From: Gemmatimonas groenlandica | GTDB taxonomy: Bacteria > Gemmatimonadota > Gemmatimonadetes > Gemmatimonadales > Gemmatimonadaceae | DNA length: 64,000 nt | Direction: 5' to 3' | Assembly: GCF_013004105.1 (NCBI RefSeq) | Contig: NZ_CP053085.1 | Location: 1,798,001 to 1,862,000, forward strand | Shown here: positions 7,947 to 16,225 of the stretch, piece by piece | How positions within the stretch are numbered: position 1 is the stretch's first letter | Layout: every line of letters starts with the position of its first letter | Translations under genes and position numbers: made by a program | The notes under the pieces: generated by a model | The model's database searches: none | What the model was told of the DNA's origin: nothing | Seen by the model: only the letters and a program-made list of their open reading frames with translations

Positions 7947-10477
7947 GATGGCGTCAGCTGAAGAATATCATTGAGCACACCGGCGGCGGTGACGGCCGGA
8001 CCAGCGCCCGGGCCGGTGATCACCAGCGGATGCTCACGATATCGCATGGTGGTGAACACGATCTGATTGTCGGTGCCACGCAGCCCCGCCAGTGGATGCG
8101 TGAGCGGCACAGCGCGCAGCCCCACTTCCACCTTCCGTGGTGACGCGTTCAGCACGTACCGCAACACGCGCCCCTGTTTGGTCGCCGCCGCGAAACGCTC
8201 GGCCCATGCCGCGTCCTGCTGCGCGAGCGTGGCCAGGAACTTCGGCAACGGCATGCTGCGGTACGCGACTGGCACGAGGGATTCCACGGTGACGTCCTTC
8301 AAATCGCCGCCGAAGCCCATCATACGCGCCAGAATGAGCGCCTTGCGTGCCACGTCCATGCCCGACAGATCATCGCGCGGATCAGGTTCGGTGAACCCGC
8401 GCGACATCGCATCACGCAGCGATTCGCTGAACGGGCGGCCTTTGCCGATCTCGGTGAGCAGAAAGCCCAACGTCCCCGAGGTGCACCCTTCGATGCGCAG
8501 CACCTTGTCACCCGTTTCCACGAGCTTCGCGTAGCTGTCCATAACGGGCAGACCAGCGCCCACCGTGGTTTCGTGCAACAGTCGAGAGCCGTGCTTCGCG
8601 GCCAGCGCCCGCAGCGACTCCACCTCGGCCCGGGGCGCGGACAGCGGCCGCTTGTTGGCCATCACGATATCCATGTTGGCCAGAATCGCCGCGCGAATAG
8701 CCGGCAACGTTTCGTGCGCTGTGACGTCGACCAGTACCGGACGCGCCAGCGCGTGAGTGCCGATATAGGCCACCGCCTCGGCCGCCGTGCCTTTGTGCCC
8801 ACCGCTCATCGTCGCCAAGCTGCCACCAGATTCCTTGGCCTTCGCGTAGCTGGCCAGCTGTCGTGCCGTGAGTCCATCGGGTTCGAACACGAAACCGCTG
8901 CGATCGATGAGACCCACGATCGTGGGCTTCACACGGCGCCGCACACGTGGCAGCATCCGCAGCAGCTCCCGCCCGATCAGTCCCACTCCCATCAGCACCA
9001 CGTCCAGACGATCTTCTTCGCGCAGTCCGCCGCCGCCGATCTTGTCGAGCTGAAATTCGTCGTGCACGGCCTGCGCGGCCACTTCCGCATCGGGTTCGGC
9101 AATCACCACCGAGATGTTCAGCTCACTCGAGCCTTGCGCAATCGCCACGATGTTCACGCCGGCGGTGGACAGCGAAGTGAACATCCGCGAGGCAATGCCC
9201 GGCGATCCGGCCATGCCGAGTCCAACGACCGCCAGGGTGGCCATGCCGCGCTGTACGTCCATTCCTTCGAGTTCACGCCGCGAAAGTTCGAGCGCAAACG
9301 CCTTCTCGAGCGCTACGCGCGCCTCGGCGCCACGTTCGGCCGGCACGCACAAGCAGATCGAGTGCTCCGATGACGCCTGCGAAATCAGCGTCACGGAAAT
9401 GCCGGCCTGCTGGAGCGCTGCGAACGTGCGGGCGGCGATACCCGGAACGCCGAGCATGCCATTGCCGGTCACCGTGACCAGTGACTGACTGCGCACGATC
9501 GAGAGCGCTTTCACGGGATACCGCGTGAGCGTGTGACGAACCGAGATCTCGGTACCCGGCGCCGCGGGATCGGCAAACGGTCGCACGAACACCGGCACGC
9601 GCACGCGCGCCAGCGGGATGAGCGCGCGCGGATGCAGCACTTTGGCGCCGTAGTACGCCAGCTCTGCCGCTTCGCGCACGTTGAGCTGCGGCACGATGCG
9701 CGCCGTGGGCACCAGGCGCGGGTCGGTCGTCATCAGCCCGGGCACGTCTTTCCAGAGCGTGATGCGCTGGGCCCGCAGCGAACGTCCCAGCACCGTGGCC
9801 GTGAGATCACTGCCACCACGTCCCAACGTCACCAGCGCGCCGTCCGTCGTGCCCCCGACAAATCCGGGCACAACCGGCAGAACACGCCTTTTCAACAAGG
9901 GGAGCAGTTGCGCCCGAACTTCGCGATCGGTGGCCAGCAGATCCGGGAACGCTCCACCGAAGACGCCGTCAGTGCGTATGAGCGTGGCCGCCTCCACGTA
10001 TTCCGCCTTCGCGCCGCGAGCGAGCAGGCCGGCCACCACCAGTCGCGCCGAAAGCTGCTCTCCGCGCACCAGCAGAAAGTCTCTGGTACGCGGGGTGAGT
10101 TCGCGAAGGCTGGCCACGCCGTGGCCCAGCATGCGCAGCTCCTCGAAGGCCTCGTCCAGCTCGCGAAGGAGGCGGGTTCGAACTCTGGCGTTGCCAATGA
10201 TGCCGACGGCCACGGCGGCATGTCGCTTCTGCAGCTTCGTGACCTGCTCATCGACGGCATCGATGTCACCGGCGCGCGCCGACTCAGCGATCGCCAGCAG
10301 CGCGTCGGTGACGCCTGCCAGCGCCGATACCACGGTCACCACGCGCGTCGGACGCGGTTCGAGAATCAGCTCGATCGCGTGGCGAACGGCCGCCGCATCG
10401 GCCAAAGAGGCGCCGCCGAACTTGAAAACGTCGATCGCGGGAGACCGCGAAACGGAGCGGGTACGCAGTGGCGGCAT
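7943..10477 (-). CDS. thrA: Bifunctional aspartate kinase / homoserine dehydrogenase
   Basis: Encodes 844 residues and catalyses steps 1 and 3 of threonine and methionine synthesis. I start at the ATG at 10477, which puts the kinase motif FKFGGAS at residues 18-24; an upstream start at 10555 would add an unlikely extension. Kinase motifs follow (SDLTATVLG, TTDPRLV). Two ACT regulatory domains lie at about 332-400 and 412-478 (NGMLGVPGIAARTF, GLGMAGSPGIASRMF), the usual site of threonine feedback. The homoserine dehydrogenase half begins near 490 with the NAD-binding VVLMGVGLIGREL and includes the ANKRPLSAP segment. It is the first gene of the operon; the 198-bp gap upstream is divergent with glgP. 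Confidence 0.96.
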   Translation of the reverse strand: MPPLRTRSVSRSPAIDVFKFGGASLADAAAVRHAIELILEPRPTRVVTVVSALAGVTDALLAIAESARAGDIDAVDEQVTKLQKRHAAVAVGIIGNARVRTRLLRELDEAFEELRMLGHGVASLRELTPRTRDFLLVRGEQLSARLVVAGLLARGAKAEYVEAATLIRTDGVFGGAFPDLLATDREVRAQLLPLLKRRVLPVVPGFVGGTTDGALVTLGRGGSDLTATVLGRSLRAQRITLWKDVPGLMTTDPRLVPTARIVPQLNVREAAELAYYGAKVLHPRALIPLARVRVPVFVRPFADPAAPGTEISVRHTLTRYPVKALSIVRSQSLVTVTGNGMLGVPGIAARTFAALQQAGISVTLISQASSEHSICLCVPAERGAEARVALEKAFALELSRRELEGMDVQRGMATLAVVGLGMAGSPGIASRMFTSLSTAGVNIVAIAQGSSELNISVVIAEPDAEVAAQAVHDEFQLDKIGGGGLREEDRLDVVLMGVGLIGRELLRMLPRVRRRVKPTIVGLIDRSGFVFEPDGLTARQLASYAKAKESGGSLATMSGGHKGTAAEAVAYIGTHALARPVLVDVTAHETLPAIRAAILANMDIVMANKRPLSAPRAEVESLRALAAKHGSRLLHETTVGAGLPVMDSYAKLVETGDKVLRIEGCTSGTLGFLLTEIGKGRPFSESLRDAMSRGFTEPDPRDDLSGMDVARKALILARMMGFGGDLKDVTVESLVPVAYRSMPLPKFLATLAQQDAAWAERFAAATKQGRVLRYVLNASPRKVEVGLRAVPLTHPLAGLRGTDNQIVFTTMRYREHPLVITGPGAGPAVTAAGVLNDILQLTPS

Positions 10478-10675
10478 GTTGCAGTTGGAAAATGAGACCA
10501 ATCGGACGCCCCGGTCCAACGCTCGAGAGGCCATCGAGAGGCCATCGAGGGGCACATCCGCACACTACTTCGGCCCGGTTCACCTGTCCACACCGGTGCG
10601 CATCCCCCTAGTTTTCACGAAGCTGTTCAGTCGCGGCCATTCCGGGTCGCGTTTTCGTCCCGTGTTCCCGTGGAT
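10478..10675. promoter_or_regulatory. Divergent intergenic region between thrA and glgP
   Basis: This 198-bp gap must hold the promoters for the thr operon (leftward) and the glycogen operon (rightward). Near 10524-10552 an 11-bp unit, cgagaggccat, occurs twice in tandem with a partial third copy. I see no clear sigma70 hexamers, no T-box and no run of Thr codons that would suggest an attenuator leader. Confidence 0.4.
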
Positions 10676-12850
10676 ATGACCGCACCTGTCGAAGCGCCAC
10701 CTGCCCCGCCTGTCCCCGAGCCTACCCCACTGCCGGGACGGCTCGCCGGGCTTGCCCACCTCGCGCACAATCTGGCGTGGAGCTGGAACCGCGACGCGCG
10801 GATGATCTTCAAGGAGATCGACGAGAGCCTGTGGCAGCGGCTGCGCCATAACCCGATCCGACTGCTCCAGCTCGTCGATCCGGCCCGTCTCGTGCAGCTC
10901 GCCGACGACGCCGTCTTTTGTGCGCGCTACGACCGCGCGATGCAGTGGCTGGCCTCTGAGCGGTCGGACGAGCATACTTGGTACGCCCGCACCTTTCCCG
11001 AGTTGCGCGGTCAGCCGGTCGCCTATTTCTGCGCCGAGTTCGGAGTGCACAACTCCGTGCCGATCTATTCCGGCGGCCTCGGTGTGCTCGCCGGTGACCA
11101 CCTCAAGACGGCGTCCGATCTTGGTATCCCGCTGGTGGCCGTTGGCATCCTGTACCGACAGGGGTACTTCGATCAGCACATCCGCGTGGACGGCTGGCAG
11201 GAAGACTCGAACGATGCCATCGACTTCAATGCGGTGCCGATCGTCCCGTTGCCCGGCAAGGACGGCGAAAAGCACCTCGTCACTGTGAACACGTTCGGCC
11301 GCGACATCAACATCCGCGTCTGGAAGATGCAGGTGGGTCGCGTACCCGTGTATCTGCTCGATTCCGATCTCCCGGAAAACCATCCCGACGACCGACCGCT
11401 GCTCTCGAAGCTGTACTCGGGTGGCCCTGCGATGCGCCTCCGTCAGGAATGGTTGTTGGGCGTGGGAGGCGTGCGTGCGCTTCGCGCGCTTGGCATCGCA
11501 CCCGCTGCTTGGCACGCCAACGAAGGGCATGCCGCGTTCATGATGGTCGAGCGCGTGCGTGAACTGTGTCAGCAGGGCGTGTCGTTTGCGGATGCGGTGA
11601 AGCGGGTGCGCAATCGCAGCGTCTTCACCACGCACACGCCGGTACCGGCCGGCCACGATCACTTCGGGGTAAACGAAGTGCGTCAGTGCGCCCAAGGCTA
11701 CTGGAACGAGATGGGGATCGACGCCGAGACATTCCTGCGCATCGGCTACATGCCGGAGTCGGGTACCGGTGTGTATCACATGACGGCTGCGTCGGTGCGC
11801 CTGTCGCGTCGCGTGAACGCCGTCTCGCGTCGACATGGCATTGTCACGCGCGTTATGAGCCGATCGCTCTGGAACGGACGGGAGGCCGAGAACATCCCCG
11901 TCGGTCATGTCACGAACGGCGTGCACCTCGCGACGTGGATGGCCAATCCCATCATGAAGCTCCTCGACGATCACCTCGGACCGGCGTGGGGACACAGCAA
12001 TGACCCCGCCCTCTGGGAACAGGTGCTCACGCTCGACGACGAAGCGCTCTGGTTCACGCACTCGCGTCTCAAGCACACCCTCATGCGGCTCGTGCGAGAA
12101 GAAGCGCGAAACGCCTTCGCGCGACGGCAGATCGAGGCCACCCAGCTCGTTGGTGCCGGAACCCTGCTCGACCCGAAGACGCTCACGATTGGATTCGCCC
12201 GACGTTTTGCCACCTACAAGCGCGCCGACCTGATCTTCCGCGACGTCGAACGCCTGCGGAAACTCGTCACCAATGTGCAGCGTCCGGTGCAGATCGTATT
12301 CGCCGGCAAGGCGCATCCGGCCGACAATCCGGGCAAGCAGGTGCTGCAGAACGTGTATCACTTCACCCGCGATCCGCGCTTCGAAGGTCGTGTCGCCTTC
12401 GTGGAGGATTACGGCATGCACCTCGCGCACCTGCTCGTGCAGGGCGTGGACTTGTGGATGAATCTGCCGCGCGTGCCGCTCGAGGCCTCGGGCACGAGCG
12501 GCATGAAGGCCGCGCTCAACGGCGTGCCGCAAATCTCCACCATCGACGGTTGGTGGGAAGAAGGCTACGAAGGCAACAACGGCTGGGCCATCACGCCGGA
12601 AGAGGACGACGAGGCGGGGATCAGCACGTCGAACCGATTGTACGAGCTGCTCGAACAGGAAGTCGTGCCGCGCTACTACGACGTGGATAAGAATGAATTG
12701 CCGCGTCGCTGGCTCGCCACAATGAAGCACTCGATTCGCGTGGCCGGCCAGCAATTCACGGCGCGTCGCATGGTGGAGCAGTACGCCCGCGCCTACTATG
12801 CGCCATCGATCCTGGGTGACTCCCTGCCCGACGATCCACCAATCGCGTAA
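10676..12850 (+). CDS. glgP: Alpha-glucan (glycogen/maltodextrin) phosphorylase, GT35
   Basis: Encodes 724 residues from the ATG at 10676; a GTG two codons upstream is also possible. It releases glucose 1-phosphate from the ends of alpha-1,4-glucans using PLP. The sequence matches the shorter, actinobacterial/Thermotoga-type phosphorylases that carry an N-terminal DUF3417 segment (LAHNLAWSWN). The core has AYFCAEFGVHNSVPIYSGGL, HANEGHAAF, FTTHTPVPAGHD and TIGFARRFATYKRA. The PLP lysine sits in EASGTSGMKAALNG near residue 610. No signal peptide is present, so it is cytosolic. It heads the operon glgP-glgA-GH57 with a 10-bp gap before glgA, linking glycogen breakdown and synthesis in one transcript. 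Confidence 0.95.
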   Translation: MTAPVEAPPAPPVPEPTPLPGRLAGLAHLAHNLAWSWNRDARMIFKEIDESLWQRLRHNPIRLLQLVDPARLVQLADDAVFCARYDRAMQWLASERSDEHTWYARTFPELRGQPVAYFCAEFGVHNSVPIYSGGLGVLAGDHLKTASDLGIPLVAVGILYRQGYFDQHIRVDGWQEDSNDAIDFNAVPIVPLPGKDGEKHLVTVNTFGRDINIRVWKMQVGRVPVYLLDSDLPENHPDDRPLLSKLYSGGPAMRLRQEWLLGVGGVRALRALGIAPAAWHANEGHAAFMMVERVRELCQQGVSFADAVKRVRNRSVFTTHTPVPAGHDHFGVNEVRQCAQGYWNEMGIDAETFLRIGYMPESGTGVYHMTAASVRLSRRVNAVSRRHGIVTRVMSRSLWNGREAENIPVGHVTNGVHLATWMANPIMKLLDDHLGPAWGHSNDPALWEQVLTLDDEALWFTHSRLKHTLMRLVREEARNAFARRQIEATQLVGAGTLLDPKTLTIGFARRFATYKRADLIFRDVERLRKLVTNVQRPVQIVFAGKAHPADNPGKQVLQNVYHFTRDPRFEGRVAFVEDYGMHLAHLLVQGVDLWMNLPRVPLEASGTSGMKAALNGVPQISTIDGWWEEGYEGNNGWAITPEEDDEAGISTSNRLYELLEQEVVPRYYDVDKNELPRRWLATMKHSIRVAGQQFTARRMVEQYARAYYAPSILGDSLPDDPPIA

Positions 12851-12860
12851 CACGCCGACA

Positions 12861-14375
12861 ATGACCTCCCCAGCCATGCCCACGCCCAGCTTCGGGTCGC
12901 CCGTCATACGGGCACCCGAAGGTGGTGCGCCGACGATCGTACATCTCACGTCGGAATACAGTCCCTTCGCCCGGACGGGTGGGCTGGCCGAGGCCGTGAT
13001 GGGGTTGGCCAATTATCAGGTGATGGGTGGGGCGAACGTGGTCGTGTTCGTGCCACTCTATCGCTCGGTGCGCGCCCACGCGCCCGACCTCGCCCCGCTC
13101 GGCCGGCCCATTCAGGTCGCGCTCGGATTCCGCAGTGAGGAAGTGCGGTTCTTCCGTGAAGTGCAACAGCCAGCCGGTCCGAAGGTGGTGTTCGTCGACA
13201 TCCCCTCGGCGTTCAGCCGCGCCGGCTTGTACGGCGAGGGCGGCCGCGACTACGTCGACAATGCGCGACGCTTCTCGCTCTTCTCGCGCGCGGTGCTCGA
13301 CGGCATTCCGCGACTCATTGCCGGTCCCGTGCTGGTGCACGCGCACGACTGGCACACGTCGCTGGCGCTCATGTACATGCGCACGTACGGCGAACTCAGG
13401 GAACGTTTCGCCGATACGCCGACAGTGCTCTCGGTGCACAACGCCGGCTACCAAGGCCACTTTCCGGCCTCGATGCTGAACGACTGCGGTATTCCACCCG
13501 AGGTGTACAACTTCCGGCATCTCGAGTGGTACGACCGCATCAACTTCCTGAAAGGCGGACTCACCTTCGCCGACATGGTCGTGACCGTGAGCCCGACGCA
13601 CGCGCAGGAGTTGCGTACGCCGGGTGGCGGCTTCGGTCTTCAGGAAGTGTTTCAGTGGCTGGGTACGCGCTTCACGGGCATCACGAACGGCATCGATCAG
13701 TCGCTGTGGAATCCCGCCACCGACGATCAGATCACCGCCAATTACTCGCGTACGGATACCGCGAACAAGGCGAAGTGCAAGGCAGCGCTCCAGCGTTCGT
13801 TCGGCCTGCCGCAGCGGAAGCGCATACCGATGTTCGGTCTGACCGGGCGCATGGTCACGCAGAAGGGTCTCGATCTCGTGCTGAATTCGCAGCTCATCTG
13901 GACCCTCGATGCCCAGTTCGTCTTTCTTGGCGCCGGCGAAGCGAAGTACGAGCGCGCCCTGTTGACGTTGGCGAAGGCGCGTCCTCAGCACGTCGGCGTT
14001 CAACTGAACTTCACCGACCGGCTCGAGCATCGGCTAATGGCTGGCGCCGACATGTTTCTCATGCCGTCGCAGTACGAGCCGTGCGGGCTCACGCAGATGC
14101 GCGCACAGCGATACGGCTCACTGCCGATCGGGCGCCGTGTGGGCGGCATCGCCGATACCGTGCGGGACGACACCACCGGTTTCCTCTTCGACGAATTTCA
14201 GCCGGCCGCGCTCGACCGGGCCATTTCCCGCGCCCTCGCGCGTTTCGCCGACTCGAACGCCTGGACGCCACGCATGAATGCCGCGATGCAGCAGGATTTC
14301 GGATGGGAACGCTCGGCCGAGCGCTATGCGCAGGTGTATCAGCAGGCGATCGAGATCGCCAAGCAGCGCCGCTGA
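12861..14375 (+). CDS. glgA: Glycogen synthase (ADP-glucose type, GT5)
   Basis: Encodes 504 residues from the ATG at 12861. It adds glucose from ADP-glucose to growing alpha-1,4-glucan chains. The N-terminal Rossmann half includes HLTSEYSPFARTGGLAEAV, and VHAHDWHTSL and LSVHNAGYQG follow. The C-terminal half has ITNGIDQSLWNP, GLTGRMVTQKGLDL and the nucleotide-sugar motif PSQYEPCGLTQ. The usual KTGGL at the N-terminus is RTGGL here, a conservative swap of the lysine that contacts the ADP-glucose phosphates. The product is probably still active, since the rest is well conserved. The stop overlaps the start of the GH57 gene (TGATG), so the two are probably translated together. Confidence 0.93.
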   Translation: MTSPAMPTPSFGSPVIRAPEGGAPTIVHLTSEYSPFARTGGLAEAVMGLANYQVMGGANVVVFVPLYRSVRAHAPDLAPLGRPIQVALGFRSEEVRFFREVQQPAGPKVVFVDIPSAFSRAGLYGEGGRDYVDNARRFSLFSRAVLDGIPRLIAGPVLVHAHDWHTSLALMYMRTYGELRERFADTPTVLSVHNAGYQGHFPASMLNDCGIPPEVYNFRHLEWYDRINFLKGGLTFADMVVTVSPTHAQELRTPGGGFGLQEVFQWLGTRFTGITNGIDQSLWNPATDDQITANYSRTDTANKAKCKAALQRSFGLPQRKRIPMFGLTGRMVTQKGLDLVLNSQLIWTLDAQFVFLGAGEAKYERALLTLAKARPQHVGVQLNFTDRLEHRLMAGADMFLMPSQYEPCGLTQMRAQRYGSLPIGRRVGGIADTVRDDTTGFLFDEFQPAALDRAISRALARFADSNAWTPRMNAAMQQDFGWERSAERYAQVYQQAIEIAKQRR

Positions 14376-16195
14376 TGCATTCGGTCGTCGTACACCATCA
14401 CCTGTATCAGCCGCCGCGCGAGGATCCTTGGCTCGAGGTGGTACCGACCGAGCCGTCGGCAGCCCCCGACCACGATTGGAATACGCGTATCAATCGCGAG
14501 TGTTATGCGCGCCTCGCGGCGGCCGAGGCGCACCTGCGCGACCGGCGTGCCGCCGCGCGGGATCCTGACGCGCGCGCCGGCATTGCACGCGTGGTGAATC
14601 TCTACGCCTGGTGTTCCTTCGATGTGGGGGCCACCCTCTGCGAATGGCTCGACGCCGAAGCCCCCGACACCATGCGGGCGATGCAGGAGGGCGATGCGGC
14701 CAGCATGCGTCGGTGGGGACACGGCAACGCGATCGCCGCGCCGTATCATCACGTGATTCTCCCGCTCGCATCACCGCGCGAGCGCGCCACCGAGATCCGC
14801 TGGGGCATCCGCGACTTCCGTCGACGTTTCCGTCGAGAACCGGAGGGCATGTGGTTGCCCGAGTGCGCGGCTGATGAGGACACCCTCGATGCCGTCGCCA
14901 AAGAAGGCATCGCCTTTACGATTCTGGCACCGTATCAGGTGCATGGTCACGACGGCAGCGGCATGCCGGTGCGTTGGCGCGGCGCCTCTGGTCGGACACT
15001 CACGATCGTGCCGTACGACGGCTCGCTCGCCGGCGATGTCGCATTCGGCGGGTTGCTGCGCGACGCCCCGGCGCTGGCCCGGCGGCTCACGCCGTACCGC
15101 GACGCGGGCGATGCGCACCTCGATCGATGCACCACGCTGGCCACCGATGGCGAGACCTTCGGTCATCACCACAAGAGTGGAGACTCCACACTTACCGAAG
15201 CACTGTCGATGGTGGTGCGTGAGTCGAGTTCCCGCGTCACCAACAGCGCGGCGTTGGTGGCGAAGTATCCGGCGACCACCGATGTGCGTTTGGTCTCGCC
15301 GAGCGCCTGGAGCTGCGCACACGGTGTGGAACGGTGGCGCAGCAACTGCGGGTGTCGACTCGATGGCAGCAAGCCGCCGGCGCAACAGTGGCGCGGACCG
15401 CTGCGAGCGGCCATCGAGCGCCTCTCGCATCACGCACATGAGGTGTTCGAGCACGAAGGGCGCGCACTCTTCCGCGACGATCCGTGGGACGTGCGCGACC
15501 GATATGGGGACGTGGTCGCGCAGGATGGACCCGCGCTCGAACAGTTCGCGCGACGTGAACTGCCCGCCGATGCGTCGGACCACCACGTGCAGCGCGCTCG
15601 CGAACTGCTCGAGCTCGAACGGGCAACGATGCGGACCTTTACGTCGTGCGCGTGGTTCTTCGACGAAGTCGAGCGCATCGAAGTGCGACAAGTGCTTCGT
15701 TACGCCGCTCGCTCCATCGAACTGTCCGGCCACGCATCACGGCTGATGCCGGAGTTCGTGCAGTGGCTGGCACCGGCAACCAGCGGTGCCCCGAACAGCG
15801 GCAGCGCCAGCGAGTTGTTCGTGCGCGAGGCGATGCCGCACCGTGATGCGACCACCTGTGCGGCGGCAGGCGCGATGGCCTGCGCCTCGATGGGGATCGC
15901 GACACCGCGCATTGCCACGTTCGATGTCACCGTGGCCGCGCACGACGAGGCGCCGAGTGCGCCCTGGCAGGTAACGCTCGCGCACCGACGCACGGGCGCC
16001 GTGCGCTCCTTCGTCGGTCACGTCCATGGTACCGGCCCCGGTCTCACCGTCGACCTGTCGGAAGCCAACGCCGACACCGGCGATACGCACGGCATCAACG
16101 TGCACGAGTTCCCGGAAGCCATCGCGCGGCAACTGCTCCGACCGATGGCGCTCTCCGATGAGGCGTTGATCGACGAAGTCGGCCCCACGCGCTGA
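14375..16195 (+). CDS. Glycoside hydrolase family 57 protein (DUF3536-type)
   Basis: Encodes 606 residues from the ATG at 14375, overlapping the glgA stop. GH57 enzymes act on alpha-glucans as amylases, 4-alpha-glucanotransferases or branching enzymes with a retaining mechanism. Signature segments are visible: HSVVVHHHLYQPPREDPW at the start, EGMWLPECAADED with candidate nucleophile E163, and TDGETFGHHH with candidate acid D258. A DUF3536-like C-terminal region follows. No glgB-type (GH13) branching enzyme lies nearby, so this could serve as the branching or debranching partner of GlgA and GlgP; that is inference. It ends 30 bp from the convergent TonB receptor gene. Confidence 0.88.
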   Translation: MHSVVVHHHLYQPPREDPWLEVVPTEPSAAPDHDWNTRINRECYARLAAAEAHLRDRRAAARDPDARAGIARVVNLYAWCSFDVGATLCEWLDAEAPDTMRAMQEGDAASMRRWGHGNAIAAPYHHVILPLASPRERATEIRWGIRDFRRRFRREPEGMWLPECAADEDTLDAVAKEGIAFTILAPYQVHGHDGSGMPVRWRGASGRTLTIVPYDGSLAGDVAFGGLLRDAPALARRLTPYRDAGDAHLDRCTTLATDGETFGHHHKSGDSTLTEALSMVVRESSSRVTNSAALVAKYPATTDVRLVSPSAWSCAHGVERWRSNCGCRLDGSKPPAQQWRGPLRAAIERLSHHAHEVFEHEGRALFRDDPWDVRDRYGDVVAQDGPALEQFARRELPADASDHHVQRARELLELERATMRTFTSCAWFFDEVERIEVRQVLRYAARSIELSGHASRLMPEFVQWLAPATSGAPNSGSASELFVREAMPHRDATTCAAAGAMACASMGIATPRIATFDVTVAAHDEAPSAPWQVTLAHRRTGAVRSFVGHVHGTGPGLTVDLSEANADTGDTHGINVHEFPEAIARQLLRPMALSDEALIDEVGPTR

Positions 16196-16225
16196 GTCCA
16201 GCGAGACCCAGCGTACAGCGCGACG

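Noticed and set aside
10580-13012. 810-residue open frame on the minus strand opposite glgP
   Set aside because: It is a high-GC shadow: composition is His/Arg/Val-rich with no domain, while the plus strand encodes a clear phosphorylase.
13526-14374. In-frame upstream extension of the GH57 gene
   Set aside because: It overlaps glgA in another frame and is Arg-rich; the ATG at 14375 with TGATG overlap and the motif HLYQPP right after it is the natural start.
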